Of a DNA stretch of 64,000 nucleotides, positions 56,013 to 64,000 are shown piece after piece (the stretch's first letter is position 1; each line of letters starts with the position of its first letter). The notes under the pieces were generated by a model. The model did no database searches. It had not been told where the DNA came from and worked only from the letters and a program-made list of their open reading frames with translations. The DNA is from Pedobacter lusitanus. GTDB taxonomy: Bacteria; Bacteroidota; Bacteroidia; Sphingobacteriales; Sphingobacteriaceae. Position numbers and translations under genes: made by a program. The stretch is taken from contig NZ_CP157278.1 of assembly GCF_040026395.1 (NCBI RefSeq), positions 5,208,001 through 5,272,000 of the forward strand. Reading direction: 5' to 3'.

Positions 56013-57392
56013 TTATAATCTGAAGTTAACCGCAAGCGTAAGTCTGTTTTCCTGTTTTCTTAAATCTGGTTTCCAGGTTGGATCAATAGAATCATTGCTA
56101 AAACCAGTTTGTGATGTTGTTCCACCCGGGCCCGCAAAATAAGGAACATTGGATTTTCTGTAGCCATATTCCAGTCTGAAAGTCATGAAATCATTTGGCA
56201 TATAATCCAATGTAGAAGTAAGCTGTGTAATTTTTAGATTATTTCCAGCTGCGAGTGCATTATCATAATCATTAAGGACTACATTTCCATTGTTATCTGA
56301 TACGGTAGCTGCTGGATTAAAGGCCAGATAAGCACCAGGATTGCTTACAAAATCACCTCTTACTGTCCAGCCAATCTTATTCTGAGCAAACCATAATCGG
56401 CTTGATAAAGCGCTTCCGGTCATATAATTGTTCTTTGCTTTTACGCCATCACCTGATTGAAAACCATAGTGATTGTTGATACTGAATGCAGCTTGTGATA
56501 AACCTTTGGCAGCCTTATTTTTGTAATAACGATAAACCATGCTATCATCATGATGAAACCTTTTTACCTTTGATAAGGTATTTGTCCCGCTTTTGCTGTC
56601 GGTTCCGTAATAAAAATTTGCCGCCAGCTGAATATTATCGTTCGGACGATAATAGTTTGACGAGCCCAAACCGGGATTTTTACTCCAGCTATTATACGTT
56701 TGCCAGCCGTTTAAAATCCAGAGTTCAGTCTTGAAATTTTTAGTAGGGAAGTATTGTAATCTTGCTCCCTGAAAATAGAAGGGGGTAAAGTCACAGACCA
56801 TAGAACGCTGATAGCTCCAGTTTTCCTGCAAAACGTAACTTTCGAGACCGATATAAGACATAAAAATCCCCATTTCTACATTAAGGCCATAATTCACATC
56901 AAAATGATAACCAGCTGCCGCTTCTCTGATTAGTTTTAAATTTCCCGTTCCGGTATTTCTGCCCCTTGTTACAGAACCGTCCGTTTCCTGGACAATATGT
57001 AGCATACTTCCGGTTTGCAGCCATAATCTGCCAATTACATTCTTGTAATTGCTTTCTATACCTATGCTTGCCTGATTTAATGAAAATTCATTGCTGCGCC
57101 CCATAGAAGCAGATATCGTTTGTGTATTATCTTTTGGACGGGCAAAATTATAATTGAAATAGCCATCAACTAAAGCTACCCCGGTCAATATGGTCTGGCC
57201 GGATTTATCTTTTAATGTCAGCGGGAAATCGGATTGTCTGTTTTGTCCGTTAATCCAGGTAAGATCATAATTTTCAAAAGGAATCTTTGTCTTGACCGAA
57301 TCTTTTTTTACTTCTTGTGCCCTGGTGCTGAAACCAGCATGAGAAAGTATCAGTGCAATGAATACTTTACAGATAAATAGTCTTTTTTTCAT
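56013..57392 (-). CDS. Outer-membrane beta-barrel porin-like protein
   Basis: The 459-residue protein has a signal peptide (residues 1-25; LSHAGFSTRA). Many amphipathic strands follow (VIGRLWLQTGSMLHIVQ, FMTFRLEYGYRKSNVPYF), and it ends NRLTLAVNFRL, with a hydrophobic terminal residue typical of barrels. It is a large porin-like protein of the Bacteroidota BBP2-type group. The last part of the gene contains a small palindrome (TCAGATTCTTATAATCTGA, 56005-56023). Substrate is unknown. Confidence 0.78.
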   Translation of the reverse strand: MKKRLFICKVFIALILSHAGFSTRAQEVKKDSVKTKIPFENYDLTWINGQNRQSDFPLTLKDKSGQTILTGVALVDGYFNYNFARPKDNTQTISASMGRSNEFSLNQASIGIESNYKNVIGRLWLQTGSMLHIVQETDGSVTRGRNTGTGNLKLIREAAAGYHFDVNYGLNVEMGIFMSYIGLESYVLQENWSYQRSMVCDFTPFYFQGARLQYFPTKNFKTELWILNGWQTYNSWSKNPGLGSSNYYRPNDNIQLAANFYYGTDSKSGTNTLSKVKRFHHDDSMVYRYYKNKAAKGLSQAAFSINNHYGFQSGDGVKAKNNYMTGSALSSRLWFAQNKIGWTVRGDFVSNPGAYLAFNPAATVSDNNGNVVLNDYDNALAAGNNLKITQLTSTLDYMPNDFMTFRLEYGYRKSNVPYFAGPGGTTSQTGFSNDSIDPTWKPDLRKQENRLTLAVNFRL

Positions 57393-57561
57393 TTTAATTT
57401 TTGGTGTATTGTTTATGCCGTGCGCCGGGACAACACTTATACCAAAAGCAATGATTGAAATGTAAAAGGCTGTTTATTAGTCTGTAATGGGTTTCATTTG
57501 AAAAAATGATCCGTGAAAATCATTTCATTTTGGAAGGCCTGATTATTGAAATAGTATGATT

Positions 57562-57608
57562 TGAAAAAAATCAGCACAAATTCTGTTGAGAGCAGAACTT
57601 GTGCTGAT
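57562..57608 (-). terminator. Terminator of the SusC/SusD operon
   Basis: On the minus strand ATCAGCACAA and TTGTGCTGAT pair, with an inner TTCTG/CAGAA stem, and are followed by a run of T's (plus-strand GAAAAAAA at 57562-57569). It lies just after the SusD stop at 57622. Confidence 0.9.
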
Positions 57609-57621
57609 AATCAGTGATTTG

Positions 57622-59202
57622 TTATGGCATATTCCACCAGACAGGCGTTAATAATCTTGTTTTCTCAGAATTATCACCCACATTTTTTGGATTTCTTGTT
57701 GCTTCATTGGTTTCATAAACCATAGCCTGAATCCATGGATCACTATCATTTGAAGAGAAGATAGTTGTATTAATGTTAAGTGGTTTTTTAAGACTGGGCC
57801 CATATATATCTTTACTGTAATCCATTCTGCGCATATCTACCCATGTCTCATTATTTAAGCACTGAGTAATGTATTTCTGGCGAAAAATATGACTCAGACC
57901 CTGCGTTAGATTAGAAAAGTGCAGGGCAAGACCGTCAGCAAGCTGTGCAGTCCAGTAAGAATTAATGTCCGTTGCAGTTACCCCGAGTTTTCTCATATTT
58001 GCTTTAACGCCTGATTCATAATCGGTCAGTGCACCAGCTACATTACCAGAACGTAATTTGGCTTCAGCTTCGATTAGTTTTACTTCCGAATAAGTAATAA
58101 AAGGGAATGGAGAAGTTGTATTGGTATAGTAACCGCTTTTACTGAAAGGACCATAATCAGTTACAGCAGTTTTAGTTGCATCACCATTTGATCCGTTTGC
58201 TAACAGGCCCTGTCCACCGGCAAGCGCTCCCCCGGACCTCAGTCCTCTGTATTTTCCATCAGATGCAGCAGGGAGCATAATTTTTGTTATACGCGGGTCC
58301 TGATAAATGTTGTTCGTGACAGGGAAACTGGTTAGCATATTCACAAAAAACTGGCTCCATGTAAAATAGCGGGGATCAGTTGTATTGGTAAAACCACCCC
58401 AGCTTGACCATGGACTTTCATCAGTTTGCAGTGCACCTGCTATATAATCAAACTGTGCATCCATACCATCTCCGTTGAAAGAATTTTCGCAGGCATCAAT
58501 GATCTTTGCAGGATTATAGAGAGCAGTTTTTTTAGTTAAATGATTCAGATAACGGGCTTTCAGGGCGTAGGCAAAACGTTTCCACTTACTTACATCACCC
58601 TGATACATGATATCCCCGTTTTTTGAATTTAATGAAGCAGTTTTATTGGTGCCGTCAAAGGCAGTGATGGCTTCATCCAGCAAGGTTTGAATACGCTGGT
58701 AAGCTGTTTGCTGATCATTGAATGAAGGGACGAGGTTGATGCCTGAAACCCCGTTGTAGAAGTCATCCACTACGATAGATCCATACTGGTCAGTTAACAT
58801 GCCCAGATTCAGGGCAAGCAGTGTTTTACCTGCGCCGGTAAAATGAGGATTGCCTTCAGACTCACCAAGGTTGATGAGGTCTACACAATTTGGCATTGTA
58901 TATACATAGGCATTTTGCCAGAAAAAATAAGAAGCCGTATATCGCCATTGTTCCGCATTTCTGTTGGTGCCTGTATTAAGCTGGGTAGTGCCATACTGTA
59001 CCAGTCCGGCAATCTCTCTTGATCCGCGCCACATGGAAGCACCACTGGTAGTTGTAATTGCACCTACCAAACGGTTTGCAGCAGAAACTGAGGTAGGATT
59101 ATTCGGATCTGTATTAACATCCAGATATTTTTTACAGGACGTATTAATTGTTAAAGCAGCAAAGCTTAAAACTGAAATAAATTTTATATGTAATGTCTTC
59201 AT
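57622..59202 (-). CDS. SusD/RagB family outer-membrane lipoprotein
   Basis: The 526-residue lipoprotein has a lipobox at Cys23 (INTSCKKYLDV) and the SusD opening KYLDVNTDPNNPTSVS. Helical TPR-like regions in the middle (SKWKRFAYALKARYLNHLTK; SEVKLIEAEAKLRSGN) are the TPR units that cap the SusC channel. It captures a nutrient at the surface and hands it to SusC. The 12-base gap to the SusC stop shows one operon. The substrate is not predictable, as no hydrolase or regulator lies next to the pair. Confidence 0.93.
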   Translation of the reverse strand: MKTLHIKFISVLSFAALTINTSCKKYLDVNTDPNNPTSVSAANRLVGAITTTSGASMWRGSREIAGLVQYGTTQLNTGTNRNAEQWRYTASYFFWQNAYVYTMPNCVDLINLGESEGNPHFTGAGKTLLALNLGMLTDQYGSIVVDDFYNGVSGINLVPSFNDQQTAYQRIQTLLDEAITAFDGTNKTASLNSKNGDIMYQGDVSKWKRFAYALKARYLNHLTKKTALYNPAKIIDACENSFNGDGMDAQFDYIAGALQTDESPWSSWGGFTNTTDPRYFTWSQFFVNMLTSFPVTNNIYQDPRITKIMLPAASDGKYRGLRSGGALAGGQGLLANGSNGDATKTAVTDYGPFSKSGYYTNTTSPFPFITYSEVKLIEAEAKLRSGNVAGALTDYESGVKANMRKLGVTATDINSYWTAQLADGLALHFSNLTQGLSHIFRQKYITQCLNNETWVDMRRMDYSKDIYGPSLKKPLNINTTIFSSNDSDPWIQAMVYETNEATRNPKNVGDNSEKTRLLTPVWWNMP

Positions 59203-59214
59203 GATCGATAGAAT

Positions 59215-62200
59215 TTAAAATGATAACCTCAAGCCTAAATCAAAACCTCTTGTTGCCGGAATACCCAGATTGTCGAAACCGAATGATCCTGAGCCATTAA
59301 CCCCTGCTCCGCTGCCTGATACTTCGGGATCTACACCAGAATATTTAGTAATCAGAATCAGGTTCCGGCCAGTTACAGAAACCTGTAAATTGGATAATCC
59401 GATCCTGTTAATCATTGTTTTTGGGAAGTTATAACTTATAGTAGCATAACGTAAACGATACCAGCTGCCATCTTCCACAAAATCATATCCTTGTTTGGCA
59501 TATAATGTTTGATAATAGTTCTGATCTAATTTTATACTTTTTGTATTAGGTAGTCCTGTAGACTCTATAATCCCATCAAATACTTTAGTTCCCCTGTCCA
59601 GCGTCTTTTTACTTGTGCCAGAATAGACCATTGTATTCTCTGTATTATTAAAAATGTCACCACCCCGTCTGATGTCAATCATAAAAGATAAAGACAGGTT
59701 TTTATAAGTAAAAGTATTAGTGATACCAGCAGTGAAGTCCGGATTTCTATCACCTATGATACTTAATGCCGGAGCTACCTGCGGTGCGCCATTGTTATCC
59801 AGTAATAATTTACCTTCACTATTGGTTTTCCATGTTGTACCATTAATGCCAAACAGAGAGCCATTCAGAAATGCAGCAGCCTGCGCCACATTTGTACCCC
59901 CGGCTGCTACCCAGGCATCAGATAACTCTATCCTGTCTAGTTCTCCCGGTAATGATTTCACAGTGGATTTATTTTTGGCGAAATTGAAGTCTACTGACCA
60001 TTTGAAATCTTTTTGAATAACCGGCTGGATATTTAATATAGCTTCAACTCCACGGCTGTTTATGGATCCACCATTTAAATAAGCGAGGAATGCTCCGGAT
60101 GATGGAGTAGTGCGGGTGCCAAGAATTTGATTATCAGAGGTTGAACTATAATAGGTTACATCAAGACCTATTCTGTTTTTGAAAAACCTGATATCAGTAC
60201 CAATTTCAAATGAATTTGTGAATTCCGGCTGAAGCAGGGGGTTTCCATAATAAGCACCTGAATTGATGATGAAACCCCTTGGATTTATAGTAGAACTATT
60301 GGTTGTGGTACCTAAGGTAGTAGCGAGTACGTATGGAGGTGCGTCTTTACCAACGCGGGCCCACGAAGCTCTGAATTTTCCGAATGAAAAGACTTTGTCA
60401 TCAGATTTAAGACCCATTTCCTTGAGTACTTCTGAGAATAAAATAGAAGTGCTGATTGCAGGATAAAAGAAAGAACGGGCATCTTTCCTTACTGTAGATG
60501 ACCAGTCATTGCGTCCGCGGAAGTTTAGATAGACAAGATTTTTATAATCTAAATTCAGATCTGCAAAAACACCCATTATTCTCCTCCTGGAAATGTTATT
60601 TATACTTGTCCTGGTATTTGGCAACGTATTGTTTAACGAAGTAAATGTAGGGTCTATAAAGCCCAGTCCAGTGGTAGTTACACCTTCATATGATGTCGAT
60701 TCAAGATTGTGTCCAAGCGTAAGGCTGGTATTGAAATCATTCCAGAAAGTTTTCTTTCCTGTAATTAACAACGTAGAGGTGGTGATCTGATTGGTTGAAG
60801 CCACTTCAGAAATAGCTCCTTTTTCTTCTCCGGCTACCATTGTTCCGGCTCCTCTGATGCTCTTAAACTTCTCATTATAGAAATCTGTTCCTAAGCGATA
60901 AGTTATATTAAGGAAAGCAAAAGGATCATAAATGATATTACCATTAGCAATAACTCTGTTGACTTTGTCCGTAACAGGTTTATAATTCCGGCTCCAGTAA
61001 GGATTGTCTATACCAGTAAGTGTTCTCTGACTACCATCAGCATTCAGATAATTGCTCATGTTATCACTTGATGGCCATAATGCTCCTCCCATTACACCAC
61101 TGCCACTGCCCTGTAGCACATATTTGCGGTTAGATTCTACATAGTTAATGGTTCCGCCAACCTTCAGTTTATCTGAAATTCTGGAATCGCCACTTAGTCT
61201 GAATGATTTGCGGGTATAGCTGGTATTTTCTACAATTCCTTTCTGATCCAGTAAACCGGCAGAAGCAAAAACGGTAGTTTTTTCGTTACCACCACTTGCT
61301 GAAACATCATGTGTTTGCGAAAATCCATTTTTAAAGAAATCTCCAAGATTGTTGTAAATCGTTTCTCCCGGATTAAGCAGGGAGCCCCATGAACCGGTTG
61401 CTACAGCATTGGAAACACCTTGTTCTCCCTGTCTGTAGGTGGATTGGAGTTCGGGTAATTTATTCACATGATCAAAAGAAAAATTATTGGAATAAGAGAT
61501 TTTACCTTTGCCGGAGACCCCTTTTTTAGTGGTAATTACAATTGCACCAGAAGCTGCCCTTAAGCCGTATAATCCGGCAGCGGCGGGGCCCTTAAGTACT
61601 GTAATCGTTTCAATATCTTCAGGATTGATATCTATTGCCCTGTTTGAAGCTGGTGCTGCACTGGCAATCAGTCCTCCCTGAGAGACCGGAGTACTGTTGT
61701 CAATTGGAATACCATCAACAACAAAAAGCGGTTGATTGTTTCCACTTAAAGAAGATCCGCCCCTGATATTAATACTTGCCGAAGAACCAGGGGCACCACT
61801 TGAATTATTAATCTGTACCCCGGCAACTTTTCCCTGAAGGGCATTGACAATATTCGGCTGGTTAGATTCAACAATCTCCCTGGCCTTTACATTTTGAGTG
61901 GCATAACCCAGGCCTCGTACCTGTTGCTTTACCCCAAAAGCAGTAACAGCAACTTCATTTAAACCCTTTGAATCTTGTCTGAGACTAATATTTATGGTTG
62001 AGGCTGTACCTATAAGCTGTTCCTGGCTTAAAGAACCAATAAAAGAGAAAACCAGCACCTGTCCGGCTTTAGCTTTGATAGCATAATTTCCATCGGTATT
62101 AGTCATGGCACCGGCCGATGTCCCTTTGATTTTTACAGTAACTCCGGGCAGAGGTAATCCATCTTCTGCCGAGGTCACTTTTCCATTTACTGTTTTTTCC

Positions 62201-62265
62201 TGTGCCGTGATCTGCTGGGAAAAGAGTAAAACAGAAATGAGGATTAAGAGTAAATTTTTTTTCAT
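59215..62265 (-). CDS. SusC/RagA family TonB-linked outer-membrane receptor
   Basis: The 1016-residue protein has a signal peptide (residues 1-21). The carboxypeptidase-like domain (residues 25-110; GKVTSAEDGLPLPGVTVKIKG) is followed by the SusC signature and plug (GLGYATQNVKAREIVESNQPN, ITVLKGPAAAGLYG). The barrel ends with the conserved terminal Phe (LGLRLSF). It imports nutrients together with SusD, which lies directly downstream. It is the first gene of the pair. No anti-sigma/FecR partner is adjacent. Confidence 0.95.
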   Translation of the reverse strand: MKKNLLLILISVLLFSQQITAQEKTVNGKVTSAEDGLPLPGVTVKIKGTSAGAMTNTDGNYAIKAKAGQVLVFSFIGSLSQEQLIGTASTINISLRQDSKGLNEVAVTAFGVKQQVRGLGYATQNVKAREIVESNQPNIVNALQGKVAGVQINNSSGAPGSSASINIRGGSSLSGNNQPLFVVDGIPIDNSTPVSQGGLIASAAPASNRAIDINPEDIETITVLKGPAAAGLYGLRAASGAIVITTKKGVSGKGKISYSNNFSFDHVNKLPELQSTYRQGEQGVSNAVATGSWGSLLNPGETIYNNLGDFFKNGFSQTHDVSASGGNEKTTVFASAGLLDQKGIVENTSYTRKSFRLSGDSRISDKLKVGGTINYVESNRKYVLQGSGSGVMGGALWPSSDNMSNYLNADGSQRTLTGIDNPYWSRNYKPVTDKVNRVIANGNIIYDPFAFLNITYRLGTDFYNEKFKSIRGAGTMVAGEEKGAISEVASTNQITTSTLLITGKKTFWNDFNTSLTLGHNLESTSYEGVTTTGLGFIDPTFTSLNNTLPNTRTSINNISRRRIMGVFADLNLDYKNLVYLNFRGRNDWSSTVRKDARSFFYPAISTSILFSEVLKEMGLKSDDKVFSFGKFRASWARVGKDAPPYVLATTLGTTTNSSTINPRGFIINSGAYYGNPLLQPEFTNSFEIGTDIRFFKNRIGLDVTYYSSTSDNQILGTRTTPSSGAFLAYLNGGSINSRGVEAILNIQPVIQKDFKWSVDFNFAKNKSTVKSLPGELDRIELSDAWVAAGGTNVAQAAAFLNGSLFGINGTTWKTNSEGKLLLDNNGAPQVAPALSIIGDRNPDFTAGITNTFTYKNLSLSFMIDIRRGGDIFNNTENTMVYSGTSKKTLDRGTKVFDGIIESTGLPNTKSIKLDQNYYQTLYAKQGYDFVEDGSWYRLRYATISYNFPKTMINRIGLSNLQVSVTGRNLILITKYSGVDPEVSGSGAGVNGSGSFGFDNLGIPATRGFDLGLRLSF

Positions 62266-62405
62266 TTCTTGTTGATTTAGGTTGATTATTAAGCTAATAT
62301 GTCTGTAAAATAAGAAAAATATATTTTTTTTCTCTTACCCGTAATCTGCTGACATACTGTTGTCATCAGCTGTTTTTATCTTTAGGTAAACCAAAAGGAA
62401 AAGCA

Positions 62406-62933
62406 ATGTCTCAGGAAAAAACAATCAGGGAAACTACAGAATCTGGCCTTACAGCCTTAATGAAAAATTATGCAAATTATAATCTTTGGGCAAATGCCAC
62501 TATAGTAAACTGGCTCAAAACTAAAGCAGATGAGGTTGTACAGCAGGAAGTACCATCAAGTTTTTCGAGTATAAAACTTACCCTGATACATATGAGAGCT
62601 ACCGAGCGGTACTGGTTGTCTGTTCTTAATCAAAGCACTGAAGAAATCACTGATAAGACTGATGAAACACTGGAAGATGTTTATACTACTTTTCTTGAAG
62701 GATCAGTTGCGTTGGCAGATCAGGTTAACACGATGGGAAATGACAGGCTGCTGGATACTACATTAATAGTAAACCCATGGTTTCAGTGCGATTTTCAGAA
62801 TTTTGATTATGTGATGCAGGTGATTAATCACACTACTTATCATCGTGGTCAGATTATTACTATAGGCCGGAACCTCGGCTTTACGGACGCACCAATGACT
62901 GATTATAATTATTATAATGTATTTGGTAAATAA
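62406..62933 (+). CDS. DinB family protein
   Basis: The 175-residue four-helix metalloprotein of the DinB/YfiT-like superfamily has ligand His residues in LIHMRATERYWL and in the HTTYHRGQI motif (residues about 146-153). Members are thiol S-transferases or of unknown function. It is divergent from the SusC gene and convergent with the zinc-finger gene. Confidence 0.88.
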   Translation: MSQEKTIRETTESGLTALMKNYANYNLWANATIVNWLKTKADEVVQQEVPSSFSSIKLTLIHMRATERYWLSVLNQSTEEITDKTDETLEDVYTTFLEGSVALADQVNTMGNDRLLDTTLIVNPWFQCDFQNFDYVMQVINHTTYHRGQIITIGRNLGFTDAPMTDYNYYNVFGK

Positions 62934-62938
62934 GCTGA

Positions 62939-62975
62939 TAATCAGAGCACGGCCGTTTGATGCCGGCTCTGATTA
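62939..62975. terminator. Bidirectional hairpin terminator between DinB and zinc-finger genes
   Basis: TAATCAGAGC and GCTCTGATTA are exact complements with an inner GGCC/CGGC pairing. Short A and T runs flank it. Confidence 0.8.
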
Positions 62976-62978
62976 AAC

Positions 62979-63251
62979 TTAATATTCAATAAATACTTCA
63001 TCAGGATAACACCATAACCAGCGTTCACCCGGCTCTGCAGAAGATATGACGGGATGCTGAGTCTGATGATAATGTTTGGTCATATGTTTTTGTGGTGAAT
63101 CATCACAGCAAAGTGTAACCCCGCAGGTCTGACAGGTGCGCAGATGCATCCATTCCGTATTTTGTCTGATACATTCTTCGCATACATAATCTTTACTTGA
63201 TTTTACTTCTTTAATAGCAGTGATGTGGCTGCAAAGCTCTTGGTCATCCAT
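62979..63251 (-). CDS. UBP-type zinc-finger protein
   Basis: The 90-residue protein is a ZnF-UBP domain. Zinc ligands are in CSHI, CEECIRQ, CQTCGVTLCCDD and HMTKHYHQTQHPV. In eukaryotes this fold binds the C-terminus of ubiquitin; in bacteria its role is unknown. WLWCYPDEVFIEY at the end is a conserved stretch. It follows the TauD-like gene by 34 bases on the same strand and may share its transcript. Confidence 0.88.
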   Translation of the reverse strand: MDDQELCSHITAIKEVKSSKDYVCEECIRQNTEWMHLRTCQTCGVTLCCDDSPQKHMTKHYHQTQHPVISSAEPGERWLWCYPDEVFIEY

Positions 63252-63285
63252 CTTTTTGAGATTTAAATACTCCTAAAGTTAAATA

Positions 63286-63909
63286 TTATTTATAATACAA
63301 CCTTGCACTCTTAAAACTGCGCCCGCTATCATTGGAAAAGTTTGATTTACTGTGAACAATCCTGTGGTTATTGATAACCAGAAGATCGCCTTCATTAAGG
63401 AAATATTGTTCACCAATCTCATGAATAAGATTCTCCAGTTTTTTGAGTACATCTTTAGCAATATGAAGTAATGTGGTCGTATTGATATTTTCGCCGTTAT
63501 ACCGGAGATGATATTTATCTTCATGTTTGGTAAGTACAGCTGCTTTACCAGAGCTAAATTCGAATATAGGAGTACTCAGAATGTCTATATCTATATCTGA
63601 TAGATTAGCTAATAATTTGTCAACGTTGCAGAGTACAGCCTGTTTTTTTTCTTCAGAAATTGAATTGAGGCATAAATGAGCAATTACATCATGGATGTAA
63701 GAATCCTCACTGGAAACTGCAAAGTATTGCTCTGTAATTGGTGAACCCACCTGGTCACAGATTGTTTTAAAAAGATCTAAAGAATTTATAGGTGTATTTT
63801 TAATAATACATCCAAAATTGTCTTTGTTTAAGTTCTCAGATACTGATGTGGAAATAGCAGAGACACGGTCATGCTGCAGTTTTTCATTTTGTAGATCAAT
63901 TATATGCAT
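63286..63909 (-). CDS. Shortened TauD/AsnO-like Fe(II)/2-oxoglutarate oxygenase, probably non-functional
   Basis: The 207-residue protein resembles the clavaminate-synthase/AsnO branch. The C-terminal half is well kept: EGDLLVINNHRIVHSKSNF with His186 as the distal iron ligand, and Arg203 (SARLYYK) in the place of the 2-oxoglutarate Arg. The N-terminal part has YIHDVI (71-76), which is directly joined to AHLCLNS. In intact members a segment with the HxE/HxD iron motif lies between these blocks. Members are usually 300 residues or more, so a deletion of about 50-100 residues is likely. It may be decaying or have lost catalysis. Confidence 0.65.
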   Translation of the reverse strand: MHIIDLQNEKLQHDRVSAISTSVSENLNKDNFGCIIKNTPINSLDLFKTICDQVGSPITEQYFAVSSEDSYIHDVIAHLCLNSISEEKKQAVLCNVDKLLANLSDIDIDILSTPIFEFSSGKAAVLTKHEDKYHLRYNGENINTTTLLHIAKDVLKKLENLIHEIGEQYFLNEGDLLVINNHRIVHSKSNFSNDSGRSFKSARLYYK

Positions 63910-64000
63910 GATAGTATGTTTTTTATAGGTAGATGCAGGTAAATGCTGGCTGTTTGCCAGTCATCGGGTGCAAGATTAATTACTATTTTTTGATATTCCA

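Noticed and set aside
63279..63524. An 81-residue frame overlapping the TauD-like gene
   Set aside because: Same strand, different frame; the TauD-like frame has the conserved GDLLVINNHRIVH block.

Overview
The window is a chromosomal segment of a Bacteroidota bacterium, most likely family Sphingobacteriaceae (Pedobacter-like). The basis is a SusC/SusD pair, several TonB-linked outer-membrane barrels, a DUF4296 lipoprotein next to mutS2, the PG1098-type methyltransferase, archaeal-type prolyl-tRNA synthetase, AT-rich intergenic DNA, few Shine-Dalgarno sequences and at least one promoter of the TTTG/TAnnTTTG type. This assignment rests on gene content read by eye, not on a database search. I see no insertion sequence, prophage, CRISPR array or rRNA. 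There is one tRNA gene.

Layout. 1-3.6 kb: the end of an ECF sigma gene followed by a membrane-anchored trypsin-like protease with an anti-sigma-like N-terminus, then a DUF72 protein, a 1-Cys peroxiredoxin and a cold-shock protein behind a strong hairpin. 3.6-7.3 kb (minus): YggS-like PLP protein, GNAT acetyltransferase, aspartate kinase and SAM methyltransferase. 7.3-19 kb: DUF4296 lipoprotein and MutS2, sugar dehydrogenase, a MORN/hydrolase fusion, a two-subunit CoA transferase, LysM protein plus uridine kinase, Dps, and a UbiD-type decarboxylase. 19-33 kb: FadL-type barrel, Gly/Tyr-rich lipoprotein, ProS, Cys/Met PLP enzyme, TIGR02757 and YdeI-like proteins, a GT2 glycosyltransferase, two POT peptide transporters, a secreted hypothetical and a thiolase.

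33-44 kb (minus): a small hypothetical, a complete RND efflux operon (TolC, permease, adaptor) and three secreted hypotheticals. 44.6-46.5 kb (plus): the most unusual locus, a three-gene unit encoding an exported protein with three near-identical 14-residue repeats, a membrane-anchored 163-residue protein, and an HTTM membrane protein related to vitamin K-dependent gamma-carboxylases. 46.5-52 kb: DUF4153 membrane protein, OsmC, a remnant of a formylglycine-generating-enzyme-like gene, M28 peptidase, tRNA-Pro and a GntR regulator with a perfect inverted repeat upstream. 52-64 kb: tiny lipoprotein, TonB-dependent receptor, Lrp regulator, porin, SusD/SusC operon, DinB, a UBP-type zinc finger protein, and a shortened TauD/AsnO-like oxygenase that appears to have lost its first iron-binding motif.

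Most genes are housekeeping or envelope functions. The strongest candidate for an undescribed system is the repeat protein/163-aa/HTTM operon at 44,588-46,538. Secondary leads are the GntR palindrome, the csp hairpin, and the two decayed genes.
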